Shown piece after piece: positions 44,401 through 52,305 of a stretch of DNA of 64,000 bases. A program made the position numbers and the translations under genes. The notes beneath the pieces are model-generated. The model saw only the letters and a program-made list of their open reading frames with translations. It ran no database searches and was not told the origin of the DNA. Position 1 is the stretch's first letter, and each line of letters opens with the position of its first letter. The stretch is from assembly GCF_000411255.1 (NCBI RefSeq), contig NZ_KE150412.1, positions 2,841,968 to 2,905,967 of the forward strand. Reading direction: 5' to 3'. The stretch is from Paenibacillus sp. HGH0039. GTDB lineage: Bacteria > Bacillota > Bacilli > Paenibacillales > NBRC-103111.

Positions 44401-44865
44401 TGAAGCCAGCTTGCCGATGAAGATCCGCGAGGCCGTCGCGATCTGAACGGACCCCTGCAGCAGAATCGCCATCTCCGTGACATGGACGTTAATCCACGCC
44501 TGCTCCTCCGCTTCCAAGCGCAGAATGCGCTCTTCTTCGGTTTTGGTATACAAATCCACCGCGAGAGAGCGGAAGGACTGCGCCAGTTGTCCGAATTCGT
44601 CTCCCGCCTCGGCGGAACGGTCGGAAGGATTTACCGTGCCCTGCGCTATGTCTCCGACGATCTGCGAGACTCTGTGCATGCCTTTATTAATCCCCCGGTG
44701 AATACCGGTAATAAGATAAACGCCCGTAGCAAGACCGATCAACCCTAAAATCAAAGAAAGAGCCAAAAACACTCCGTCTAAAAATATGCAAGCCATCGCG
44801 GTTAAGCCGCCTATAACCAGGATCGAAACGGCGGTTCCCAACCACACCTTCCCTTTAATGTTCAT
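41452..44865 (-). CDS. Large membrane hybrid histidine kinase (HAMP-GAF-coiled coil-kinase-three receivers)
   Basis: 1137 residues from ATG 44865; the GGGTGGA upstream supports this over the frame start at 44898. Two adjacent membrane helices (~8-50) with almost no outside loop are followed by HAMP (~52-105), GAF (~130-275), a long coiled coil (~280-450), HisKA with His in 'ANVSHELRTPLNSLL', HATPase with 'NNLLSNALKFT', 'DTGIGIP' and 'GGTGLGLTI', then three receivers: 'LDIQLPVLDG', 'LDLGLSDISG' and 'MDIMMPEMDG'. The coiled coil is made of heptads ('QTEELQAQTEEL') and then 35-residue repeats. Such architectures (nearly no sensor outside, GAF inside) usually sense cytoplasmic signals; the signal is unknown. 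Confidence 0.92.
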   Translation of the reverse strand: MNIKGKVWLGTAVSILVIGGLTAMACIFLDGVFLALSLILGLIGLATGVYLITGIHRGINKGMHRVSQIVGDIAQGTVNPSDRSAEAGDEFGQLAQSFRSLAVDLYTKTEEERILRLEAEEQAWINVHVTEMAILLQGSVQIATASRIFIGKLASCVQAAYGALYVQKDGLLQFAAGYAYDDTAAERRQPIALGSGLVGQSALDKKTILLHDLPDGYVKVHSALGDTKPAALIIVPVCYEDEVVAVIELASLRDFTPKERQLIDLTTANMGILLNTLADVVRIGELLKETQLQKEELEAQTEELQSQTEELQAQTEELQMQAEELESQTEELQAQTEELQMQADSLHTSNERLQEEMKLTELQKEEIKQQADELKAQAEELFESNKQLQEQMELTELQKTEISEQADELKEQAEELLASNENLKQQVELTERQKIEIKEQADEIFMAAQYKSEFLANVSHELRTPLNSLLILSQILAENKEGNLHSRQLEYIHTIFSAGKDLLTLIDEILDLAKLEVGKMTAVVEPTYLKDVSSHLYRHFEQQAKEKNIHFDIHSDRRLPESILTDGHRLQQILNNLLSNALKFTEKGAVTLSIHGASAPTGREGQAAAEEIVFSVTDTGIGIPASKLESIFEAFQQADGTTSRKYGGTGLGLTICRELAALLGGRIEVSSAEGEGSTFSLHLPAAQPGTAVSQAAAASDTMSAASEQAKRGKSSFQESFVPDISISNPKLLQLAEMEDDRDNLQPGDTLLLIIEEDAEFASTLLNLARQRNFKAIVASQGDQGLALAHAYKPDAILLDIQLPVLDGWSIISRLKGRPELRHIPIHVISTAEENQQGLAMGALAFWKKPNDVHELEAAFLQIESYIRRRTKSLLIVEDNPVLRSSVVAFIAHPDVNIVAVATGREALEQLASHHFDCMVLDLGLSDISGFDLLEQVKTNRKLQTLPVIIFTGKELSKQDEQRLHHYAESIVIKNVRSMERLYDETALYLHRKHADLPADKQELIEKLHNPEAAFQDKNILLVDDDMRNIFALSSVLEGYNMNIQFAQNGKEALIILRNHPEVDLVFMDIMMPEMDGYETMREIRKMPEFEKLVIIALTARAMDEDRVKCLQAGASDYISKPINTTQLVSMLKTWLIT

Positions 44866-45031
44866 GCCTTTCCACCCTGCCTTTCCCCAATAAAGCAATT
44901 ATAACTTTCCGCAGGCGTCATGGGTAGTGCGGGATGGGTCAGGGCAGGAAAGCAGTTTTCTCCAGGATGGAAGAAGCGGCCTGCCTCACGGAGCTTCCTC
45001 ACTCAAATGTAGGAATACCGCACGGCTTAAA

Positions 45032-45062
45032 GACAAAATAAGGCCATCCTGTGCGGATGGCC
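45032..45062 (-). terminator. Terminator after the histidine phosphatase gene
   Basis: GGCCATC (45042-45048) pairs with GATGGCC (45056-45062); on the minus strand TTATTTTGT follows. It is ~120 bases past the stop codon. Confidence 0.7.
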
Positions 45063-45178
45063 CTGGCTTGATTGACTATGTCGGAGGCAGGTTCTGCTTT
45101 TCCATCAGTCTCTTGCTAGGGACGAACCGGATAAGGCCGGATTTTCCAAGAATTTCTTCACCGGCCGGTCTGTACCAG

Positions 45179-45823
45179 TTACTGTTCCCGCAGTGAATTT
45201 TCAAGCTCGTTTAAAGAAAACTTACCTACAATTTCATATCCATTGCCTTCTCCTTTCGGTTTCACAACAACGGTTCCCATGTAAGGAATCTCTCCCAAAC
45301 CGATCCCTTTAGGGAAACTGTGAGCAAGGATAACCCTGTTGGTTCCGGGAAGCGGCACTTTTTCCAAAACGGAAGTCAGGGCAGCTAGTGTATTCTCCTT
45401 CTCGGTCGCGGATACCGGACTGCTCAGCTTGTAAATACGGACCCAGAACGGATCTAATTCAACCTGTTCCTTACCGAAAGCTACCTCTGCGGATTCCCGT
45501 GTCCGGCAAAAGGGACTGGCGGCAACCGGAGATTGAACGGGAATTTGCAAACTCCTGAGCGTCTTCCCAAAAAGCAAGGCCTGAGCTCTGCCGGCCTCGG
45601 ACAAATTTCTTTGCGTGGAGCAATCGCGGAAGATGAGATTCGGCTGATCCTCTCCGATCGTTGCTTCTCCGTGCCTGACGAACAGAATGTATCCTCCCTG
45701 ACGAAGTGAATCCAGTAACGACGAGTTAACCGGATTCGTTCTCGTTGTTCCTTCTGCCGCCCCGATTTGCGCGGATACCATGAGGAGCCACAAAGTCATC
45801 CATATAAACCTTTTTATTCTCAT
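45179..45823 (-). CDS. Secreted histidine phosphatase family protein
   Basis: 214 residues from ATG 45823 (GGGAGGA four bases upstream; a start at 45844 is possible). A signal peptide (IWMTLWLLMVSAQIGA-AE) is followed by a phosphoglycerate-mutase-like fold: 'YILFVRHGEATIG' with the catalytic RHG, 'ASPFCRTRESAEVAF' with the second Arg, and 'NRVILAHSFPKGIG' with the second His. An outside phosphatase; the substrate is not known. Transcribed on the minus strand, 103 bases after the S26-like lipoprotein gene. Confidence 0.85.
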   Translation of the reverse strand: MRIKRFIWMTLWLLMVSAQIGAAEGTTRTNPVNSSLLDSLRQGGYILFVRHGEATIGEDQPNLIFRDCSTQRNLSEAGRAQALLFGKTLRSLQIPVQSPVAASPFCRTRESAEVAFGKEQVELDPFWVRIYKLSSPVSATEKENTLAALTSVLEKVPLPGTNRVILAHSFPKGIGLGEIPYMGTVVVKPKGEGNGYEIVGKFSLNELENSLREQ

Positions 45824-45947
45824 ACTTCCTCCCATTCGGAACAAAAATTCTAAGGAGTAGTATGCTCAGGGAAAGAAAATACAAACGGAGATAAACGGCT
45901 ATTGGTTCCACGAATTCATAGCGGAGGTGTTCCAGACCGAATACTCG

Positions 45948-46538
45948 CTACGGGTTGCTGCATTTCTTGCAAACTCCCATAACCTTGCCCTTTAATTCTT
46001 GTAACGACAAGCTGCGGAATGTCGAGGTATTGCTCCTGGACCAATCATCACCGATGACGAAGACTTCATTACCGCTCAAAGTGATTTCTCGTACCTGTTT
46101 CTTATAGATTTCTTCGATCAGATTTTGTTTAGCCAGCTCCTCCATGTCACTCGTTTGGAACGCTTTGTAATCATATCCCCGAATATGGGCAGCCCCGTAG
46201 AATGCGGTAAGTTTGGCCCCGTTAATATAAACCTGTCCGTTCGTTATGTTTATTGTTTCATTCGGAAGCGCGACGATCCTGGACACGTCATGATCCCCAT
46301 AGTACACGATGTCCCCTCTTGCCATGTCCCGGGATTTGTAATAAGAGGTATCTACCGCCACATTCTTCTCTAGTTCATGCTGGCCGCGATCCATTGCGTC
46401 ACTTAGCGGATTAACGACTGTATGATTTCCGGCGGATACTTCTGCAATGGACTCCTTCGTAACTTTGTCCTCTATCGTCTTTTCGGAACATGCGGCAAGT
46501 GAACCTAGCAGAAGGGCCGCGAAAAGCCATTGTTTCAT
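45948..46538 (-). CDS. Lipoprotein with S26 signal-peptidase fold lacking catalytic residues
   Basis: 196 residues; AGAGGAGGA precedes the ATG. Lipobox LAAC at ~13-17. The C-terminal half follows the S26 signal-peptidase scheme: 'MARGDIVYY', 'RIVALPNETINITNGQVYINGAKL' in pattern (box D), and 'LSGNEVFVIGDDWSRSNTSTF' (box E, normally GDNxxxSxDSR). The nucleophile Ser of box B is absent, and the general-base Lys expected just before 'RIVALP' is Ser, so peptidase activity is unlikely. It may be a scaffold or inhibitor, or a relic. No operon partner is certain. Confidence 0.75.
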   Translation of the reverse strand: MKQWLFAALLLGSLAACSEKTIEDKVTKESIAEVSAGNHTVVNPLSDAMDRGQHELEKNVAVDTSYYKSRDMARGDIVYYGDHDVSRIVALPNETINITNGQVYINGAKLTAFYGAAHIRGYDYKAFQTSDMEELAKQNLIEEIYKKQVREITLSGNEVFVIGDDWSRSNTSTFRSLSLQELKGKVMGVCKKCSNP

Positions 46539-47023
46539 CGTTCATCCTCCTCTGATCGGTATAATACCTTTTGTATGAAGCTTTGCAGCAGGGCGGTCAA
46601 GTGAATACGCCGCTGCAAAAAACTCCTTTCAGCCCCGCTTACGCAATGGTGACGGATGAGTACGGAGCTACCTTTAGAATTTACTCCGAAACCCGACAAT
46701 AGTTTCTTCACGCTTTTTATAGAACCCGGATGACTGTACCCTCTGCGTATGAAGGCGTTCCTCCCGGAAGGGCCGACAAATCGCTCGGGGTATTTTCTGC
46801 ATGCTTATGCGGACTCGGTACTTAATATCCGGCATATCTTTCCTCCCCTGGCTTTCCCCTAACCTTTTCCGCCCCTATTCGTCCTACTATCCGTGGAAGC
46901 AAATCCGCCGCAGGGCGCATCCGGCTCACCTTTTCACCCTTTCGCAAAATTTTTGGGAAACTAGTGAACCTTTTCAGTCCAGAGAGCCAATCTCTCATGT
47001 ATACAAGTTCAGGGGGCCCTCGA
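46539..47023. other. Intergenic region upstream of the frameshifted sigma gene
   Basis: 485 bases with no convincing gene; the one plus-strand frame (46801-47031) has no ribosome binding site or homology. TGAACCTTTT at 46965-46974 resembles an ECF -35 element, but I see no matching -10, so an autoregulatory promoter is only a possibility. Confidence 0.4.
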
Positions 47024-47612
47024 ATGAATGACGAACAGCTCGAACATTGGCTCGACCGGCTGGCGGGCGGGGATCAGGAAGCGATGGAAGAGATCTATCG
47101 CATGACCCGGCGCAAAGTTTATGGAACCGTCGCCGTGCTCGTTTCCAATAAAGAAGACGTTAACGATATCGTCAGTGAAATTTACTGCCAGCTGTGGCGC
47201 GCATTGCCCGGCTATGACCGCAGCCGTCCTTTTCATTTCTGGCTGAACGGAATTGTCATCCGGCAGGTCAGCAGCTTGGCGCCGTCAGCTCTGGAGACGA
47301 TTCCGTCTGACCGACAAAACTTCCCGTCTGAGCGAAGAGCCGCATGTGGAAACACCGGATGAAGCTCTGGCCGGTAACGAACTCCGGCAGGATGTGCGGG
47401 ATGCCATTAACAGGCTGCCTTATAAACTCAGGGTGGTCATTATATACCGCTACTTCTACGAGTATACGTACGATGAGATTGCCGAACTGCTGGCGATTCC
47501 GCCTGGCACGGTAAAATCCAGAGTTCATCTGGCCTTAAAGCGACTGCGCGCCAAATTCGACACTCAATTGGACGGGGAGGCTTATCCGAATGTCTATTCC
47601 AGAAAACATTAA
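47024..47612 (+). pseudogene. ECF sigma factor gene with a one-base frameshift
   Basis: The start ATG 47024 follows AGGGGG. The first frame gives region 2 ('GGDQEAMEEIYRMTRRKVYG', 'DVNDIVSEIYCQLWRAL', 'HFWLNGIVIRQVSS') and then loses homology, stopping at ~47360. From the TGG at 47277 the next frame continues the same protein: 'WRRQLWRRFRLTDKTSRLSEE', then region 4 with 'YRYFYEYTYDEIAELLAIP' and 'VKSRVHLALKRLR'. One extra T at 47275-47277 (AGC-AGC-TTGG) accounts for the break. It could be a sequencing error, a recent inactivation or programmed +1 shifting. The downstream DUF4179 anti-sigma-like gene overlaps it by 23 bases and is intact. Confidence 0.8.
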
Positions 47613-48372
47613 AGAAGCGCTGAAAGATCAGATCGAAAACGCCGAGGTTCCGCAAGAAGTGGATCGGCGCGTCCGCCAGTCTTTCCTCGAATTTCATAAG
47701 AAAAAGGAGTCCAAACCCATGAAAAAAAGACTTATCGCTTTCAGTATCGCCGCCGCTATCCTTATTCCTACGAGTGTATTCGCCTCCTTGGGCGGATCAT
47801 CTTACTTCTTCAAAGAATCCGCCAACATCAACGGGCTGGTCAACGAAGGCACCAAGCGTGCCCTTTCCGAAGGCTTATCCGTTCCGCTGAACGAGAAAAT
47901 TACCGATCACGGCCTAACCGTCCAGTTCTCCGAAGTATACGTAGAGGATAGCAAAGTGCTCGTGCACTATAAGATCACCGGAGAAGACGGGAAGCTCGTT
48001 CCTTACGAATTCGATACCCGCGGCCTGAATGTCCTCTATGACGGCAAGAAGAACGGCAAGCAGGTCGAGAATCCGACCTACCAGGAGAACGGATTGGACG
48101 GTTTTTCGGTCCTCAGCTTTATCGGCACAGGTAAAAAGGACCGGCTTCCGTTCACCTTGACGGACGCGGCCGGAAACGTGATCCACACGGGCATCGCCGA
48201 GAAAGACCAGCCGGAAGGCGTGCTTGCTTTCGTCACGAGCGGAGCCAAGCTGCCTGAATCTATCCGCCTGAACGTGAATATCGACCGTATCGGCGCCACC
48301 AAAGGCAGCTGGAAAGCGCAGTTCACGATCGACCAGAGCAAGGCCAAGCAGGCTTCCGAGAAAGCGCATTGA
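47590..48372 (+). CDS. DUF4179 membrane protein, probable anti-sigma factor
   Basis: 260 residues; GGGGAGG lies nine bases before the ATG. A cytoplasmic N-terminus of ~45 residues with 'EVPQEVDRRVRQSFLEF' (a small ZAS-like helical segment without the Cys/His zinc set) is followed by a membrane helix (RLIAFSIAAAILIPTSVFA) and a ~190-residue outside domain with 'VPLNEKITDHGLTVQFSEVYVEDSKVLV' in pattern, typical of DUF4179. Such genes sit directly after ECF sigma genes, as here, and are thought to be their anti-sigma factors. A terminator follows. Confidence 0.8.
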   Translation: MSIPENIKEALKDQIENAEVPQEVDRRVRQSFLEFHKKKESKPMKKRLIAFSIAAAILIPTSVFASLGGSSYFFKESANINGLVNEGTKRALSEGLSVPLNEKITDHGLTVQFSEVYVEDSKVLVHYKITGEDGKLVPYEFDTRGLNVLYDGKKNGKQVENPTYQENGLDGFSVLSFIGTGKKDRLPFTLTDAAGNVIHTGIAEKDQPEGVLAFVTSGAKLPESIRLNVNIDRIGATKGSWKAQFTIDQSKAKQASEKAH

Positions 48373-48410
48373 GTCCGGCTGATGATAATTTCGAGAAGAT
48401 AAATCAGGAA

Positions 48411-48440
48411 GAAGACGCCGGCTGCCCGGCGTCTTCTTTT
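48411..48440 (+). terminator. Rho-independent terminator after the DUF4179 gene
   Basis: GAAGACGCCGG (48411-48421), short loop, CCGGCGTCTTC (48426-48436), then TTTT. Confidence 0.9.
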
Positions 48441-48605
48441 ATATGTGCATCCCTACCGTTTTTCGCGGCACGTTGATTTTCTCTTAACAGATACCGGCAA
48501 GGTTGTGCTTTTGCTCTATTTTCCTGCTGTGCCGTTCCTATTACTAGCATTTTACATATCGTAAATTGAGATCGTTTGGAAGTCTACGGATAGGAGGAAC
48601 GAAAA

Positions 48606-49346
48606 ATGAAAGACGGCTCAATAGAATCTGTAAAAAAGCTGGGAGTTTCCGTTGTCACATGCACCAATCGCCGCAGTTATTTAAAAAATCTGTTGGATAA
48701 TTACAAGAGACAAGACCACCCGACTAAAGAGCTTATCATCATTGTGAACAACGATAAGATACCGCTTGCCCCCTACCGGGAATCAGCCAAAAAACTTCGG
48801 AATATCCGCATTTTCCGCGTTTCGGAACAAACCTCTCTCGGCGCTTGCTTGAATTACGCAGTCAAGAAAGCCAAACACGGCTACATTGCCAAGTTCGATG
48901 ACGACGATTATTACGCCCCCTATTATCTCACCGAAAGCTTGCAGACCTTCCGGCAAACAAAAGCCGATGTTATAGGAAAACGGGCCCACTACATGTATCT
49001 CCGCGGATCGAAGACGCTTATCCTTCGTTTTTCGCAGGATGAAAACCGCCCCGTCACCCGATTGCCCGGGGCTACTCTCGTCATTAGACGCGACGTTTTG
49101 AAGAAGGTGCCGTTTCCGGACCGGAACGTGGGGGAAGACGATCTTTTTTGCCTAAGAAGCAAGAAAAAGGGGTTCAAAGTCTACTCCGCGGGAAAAGACA
49201 ACTTCGTCGCCATACGCCGAAAAAACTCCAGCAACCACACCTGGATCATCAGCGATAAGGAGCTAATCACCCATCACAAGAAAATCCCCAACGTGAGCAA
49301 TTACAAGAAGTTTGTGCAAAGAAAACCTAAGGGTGGCGTTCTCTAA
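48606..49346 (+). CDS. GT2 glycosyltransferase (first of a tandem pair)
   Basis: 246 residues; AGGAGGAA lies before the ATG. GT-A fold: 'VSVVTCTNRRSYLKNLLDNY' start, 'GYIAKFDDDDYYAPYYL' with the DxD metal site, and 'RNVGEDDLFCLRSKKKGF' with the acidic E-D-D stretch where the catalytic base sits in GT2 enzymes. It has no membrane segment. It overlaps the next gene by one base. The acceptor is unknown; surface glycan or protein glycosylation is possible. About 230 bases of upstream sequence back to the terminator should hold the promoter. Confidence 0.87.
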   Translation: MKDGSIESVKKLGVSVVTCTNRRSYLKNLLDNYKRQDHPTKELIIIVNNDKIPLAPYRESAKKLRNIRIFRVSEQTSLGACLNYAVKKAKHGYIAKFDDDDYYAPYYLTESLQTFRQTKADVIGKRAHYMYLRGSKTLILRFSQDENRPVTRLPGATLVIRRDVLKKVPFPDRNVGEDDLFCLRSKKKGFKVYSAGKDNFVAIRRKNSSNHTWIISDKELITHHKKIPNVSNYKKFVQRKPKGGVL

Positions 49347-50077
49347 TGGCGAACCCGGATGCCGTTCGGCCGGAACATGCCGTTTCCGTTATCACTTGCA
49401 CCAAACGGCGGGACTGCCTGGAGGCTCTTTTCCAAAACTACAGCAGGCAAAATTTCAGAAACAAAGAGCTGATCGTAATCCTCAATCAGGACGACCTCAA
49501 GGTGAACGAGTATATGCAAGCCGCAAAAGCCTATAAACATGTCCGGATATACAGCTTGCCGGAGCATATGTCTCTCGGAACCTGCCTCAATTTCGGCGTC
49601 CGTTTATCGAAATACAACCGGATCGCCAAATTTGACGACGACGATTACTATGCTCCCGACTATTTGACGGACAGTATGCGGATTATGGCGAAAACCGGCG
49701 CCGACATCGTAGGGAAGCGGGCCCATTATATGTATCTGAACGGGACAAAGACCCTCCTTCTTCGTTATCCCGCCCGGGAAAATCAATATGTCTCCCTGGT
49801 GCAAGGGGCGACCCTTCTCGTGAAGCGGCACGTGTTCGACAAAGTCGGATTCCCCGATCAGAACCGGAGCGAATGCGTGAAATTTTGTTCCGACAGCGCG
49901 GCAAAAGGTTTTACCATTTATTCAGGCAGCCCCTATAACTTTCTGGCGATCCGCAGAAAAAATTCCAAAGATCACACGTGGATCGTAAGCGACCGGCAGC
50001 TTTTGGAGAGGAATGCCAAGCTGGTGAGAGCGAAGAACGCGCGGGAATTCGTAAGCCGCCGGAGTTTGGATACTTAA
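49346..50077 (+). CDS. GT2 glycosyltransferase paralogue lacking the E-D-D base motif
   Basis: 243 residues, start overlapping the previous stop (TAATG). It is nearly colinear with its neighbour: 'VSVITCTKRRDCLEALFQNY', 'RIAKFDDDDYYAPDYLTDSM', 'GKRAHYMYLNGTKTLLLRY', 'NFLAIRRKNSKDHTWIVSD'. Where the first gene has GEDDLF this one has SECVKF, so the expected general base is missing. It may be inactive alone, act as a partner, or use another residue. The pair probably arose by tandem duplication and then diverged. Confidence 0.85.
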   Translation: MANPDAVRPEHAVSVITCTKRRDCLEALFQNYSRQNFRNKELIVILNQDDLKVNEYMQAAKAYKHVRIYSLPEHMSLGTCLNFGVRLSKYNRIAKFDDDDYYAPDYLTDSMRIMAKTGADIVGKRAHYMYLNGTKTLLLRYPARENQYVSLVQGATLLVKRHVFDKVGFPDQNRSECVKFCSDSAAKGFTIYSGSPYNFLAIRRKNSKDHTWIVSDRQLLERNAKLVRAKNAREFVSRRSLDT

Positions 50078-50146
50078 GCTTACGGCGATAGGAAGACGGC
50101 AGCCGAGAGTTTCCCGGTGGCGCCTCCATCCGCAAGGCGGCATACA

Positions 50147-50180
50147 AAAAAAGCACCGTTCTTTCGAACGGTGCTTTTTG
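50147..50180. terminator. Bidirectional terminator between GT2 pair and SelO
   Basis: AAAAAGCACCGTT (50148-50160), loop CTTTCG, AACGGTGCTTTTT (50167-50179); T-rich on both strands, serving convergent genes. Confidence 0.9.
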
Positions 50181-50240
50181 CGGCCTTTTATGGCCCGATT
50201 GTTTAAACAACGGGCCGCACAAGCCTTACCCCGTCTGCGG

Positions 50241-51722
50241 TCACGTGCCGCAAAACGTCCGGTAAGGGCTGTCGCAAGCCTCCGGCAGCGTGGAGTATGC
50301 GGCCTGTTCGGGCGAATGCGCGAAGGGGTTCGCCAGAACGCCCAGCAGCCGCTCCATTACGCTGTAATCCCCCTGTTCCACCGCGGCTTCCAGCGCCTCT
50401 TCCACCCGGTGGTTGCGGGGGATTACGGCAGGGTTGCTGCTGCGCATCAGCTCATGCGAGGCGGCTGCCGATTCCGGCTGCCTGCCCCGTCTCGCCTGCC
50501 ACGACTCGTGCCAACGGGTGAACTCTTCATCCCCGGACAAAGCCGTGTCTTCAAGCTTGCCGAACGTTAAGGCAAGGAACGTGTTGGTGTAGTCGGCCCC
50601 CTGCTTCCTCATCAAACCGAGGAGATCCTCTATGAGGGACTCATCTCCCTCCTCCTCGTTAAAGAGGCCGAGCTTCGCCCTCATGCCGGCCAGGTAGCTC
50701 CGGTTATGCAGCACGCCAAACTGCGCGATTGCCTCCTCGGCCAGCTTGATGGCCTGCTCCTGATCGGCATGAATCAGCGGCAGAAGCGTTTCGGCGAAAC
50801 GGGCAAGGTTCCAGGCCGCTATGTGCGGCTGATTGCCGTAAGCGTAGCGCCCGTAGGTGTCGATGGAGCTGAACACCGTCTCGGGGTCATAGGCGTCCAT
50901 GAAGGCGCAGGGACCGTAATCAATGGTCTCCCCGCTGAGGGCCATGTTGTCGGTGTTCATCACTCCGTGGATAAAGCCGACAAGCTGCCACTTGGCAATC
51001 AGCGCCGCTTGGCGCTGGATGACGGCTTGAAGCAGCGACAGGCAGCGGTTCCCGCTGCCTGCGGCGGCGGCTTCCGGGTAGTGTCTCTGCAGGGTGTAAT
51101 CGGCCAGCGCCCGCAGATCTTCGGCAGAGCCCCATTTTGCGGCGAACTGGAAGGTCCCGACGCGCAGATGACTCGCGGCCACGCGGGTCAGAACCGCACC
51201 GGGCAGCTCCGTTTCGCGGTAGACCGGCTCGCCGGTGGTCGCCACAGCCAAGCTGCGCGTAGTGGGAATGCCGAGCCCGTGCATGGCCTCGCTGATGATG
51301 TACTCGCGCAGCATCGGCCCGAGAGCGGCCCGGCCGTCGCCCCGGCGGGAATACGGCGTCCGGCCCGGCCCCTTGAGCTGGATGTCCACCCTCTCGCCGT
51401 CGGGAGTGATCTGCTCTCCGAGCAGCACGGCACGGCCGTCGCCCAGCATCGTAAAGTGACCGAATTGATGTCCTGCGTAAGCTTGGGCCAGCGGTTCCGC
51501 GCCTTCGGGAATCCGGTTGCCGGCAAACACTTCGGTCCCCTCGTTACTTTTAAGCGCTTGACCGTTCAACCCCAGAGATGCCGCCAGGGCATCGTTAAAA
51601 ATAACTAAATCCGGCGAAGCTGCGGGAGTCGGATTCGTCTTGGTAAAAAATATTTCCGGCAGACGGGCATAACTATTGTCAAAATTCCAACCGGTTTCCG
51701 GTCCTGCTTTTTTATCCGTCAT
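50241..51722 (-). CDS. selO: SelO/YdiU-family protein adenylyltransferase
   Basis: 493 residues; AAGGAGAT precedes the ATG. Pseudokinase fold: '[12 protein letters not shown]', '[20 protein letters not shown]' (nucleotide-binding Lys and Arg), '[14 protein letters not shown]', '[23 protein letters not shown]' in pattern (N-D metal-binding residues) and '[14 protein letters not shown]'. SelO attaches AMP to Ser/Thr/Tyr of target proteins, and E. coli SelO acts in oxidative stress. The C-terminus ends FCGT, with Cys at the place where eukaryotic SelO has selenocysteine. Single gene. Confidence 0.92.
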   Translation of the reverse strand: MTDKKAGPETGWNFDNSYARLPEIFFTKTNPTPAASPDLVIFNDALAASLGLNGQALKSNEGTEVFAGNRIPEGAEPLAQAYAGHQFGHFTMLGDGRAVLLGEQITPDGERVDIQLKGPGRTPYSRRGDGRAALGPMLREYIISEAMHGLGIPTTRSLAVATTGEPVYRETELPGAVLTRVAASHLRVGTFQFAAKWGSAEDLRALADYTLQRHYPEAAAAGSGNRCLSLLQAVIQRQAALIAKWQLVGFIHGVMNTDNMALSGETIDYGPCAFMDAYDPETVFSSIDTYGRYAYGNQPHIAAWNLARFAETLLPLIHADQEQAIKLAEEAIAQFGVLHNRSYLAGMRAKLGLFNEEEGDESLIEDLLGLMRKQGADYTNTFLALTFGKLEDTALSGDEEFTRWHESWQARRGRQPESAAASHELMRSSNPAVIPRNHRVEEALEAAVEQGDYSVMERLLGVLANPFAHSPEQAAYSTLPEACDSPYRTFCGT

Positions 51723-52305
51723 CTTATCTCCTTCTGTTCTCGATCATTTAGTTGGATCGCTTAACGGGTTTGCAGATAGGAGTGCGCCTCTACACAGCTG
51801 CGTCTCCTCGTAAAGTCCTGTCCTTTTATAAACGTATATTACCCTTTCTATACCCGAATCACTCCCTGCCGCCTATGGGATGAAGCGAGCTGTCTTTATG
51901 TAACCACGTGTACCTTGCGGGTGTGAACGTTGTGCTTGTCTCTGTTTCCGCCTCAAGCTGGGAGAGGCTTACTTCATTATTCTCTCATCCGGGACAAAAT
52001 TTCAAATCTTTTTTAAACGAGAAGAGCTTATTGACTCTAGCAAATCCGGCAATAAGCCCTGTTTAGTCTATTTAGCTGTCTTGGAGAATCAGCGTGCCCA
52101 GTTCATCATGACCGGCGTCAAGTTCGCTTCGATCAGGCTGGCCGCATAAGAGTACCGTTACGATGGCAAAAAATTTGGCGCTGTCCAAGGCTTCCTTTTT
52201 CCAGCTTATTTTCTGCTTTAACCGGATCGCCCTTCCCCTTCCATCTCCGGCAAAGAGATCTTTCCTACAAAAAACAGCCCCGCATGATGCGGAGCTGCCT
52301 GATTT
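51723..52305. other. Intergenic region with a stem-loop and possible gene remnants
   Basis: 583 bases between two minus-strand genes. It holds GCTTATTG / CAATAAGC as an inverted repeat (52028-52058 area) without a T tract, and at 52085-52250 short minus-strand frames in all three phases that look like broken coding sequence but match nothing I recognise. A transcription terminator for the SelO gene would lie elsewhere, on its other side. TTTTTTGT...GCCCCGC...GCGGAGCTGCC near 52270-52300 may form the terminator after the Bce permease gene. Confidence 0.4.

Noticed and set aside
46801-47031. 76-codon plus-strand frame before the sigma gene
   Set aside because: No ribosome binding site and no homology; overlaps the sigma start.
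50241-51722. Selenocysteine at the SelO C-terminus
   Set aside because: The codon is for Cys (FCGT end), and there is no in-frame TGA; the usual bacterial form.
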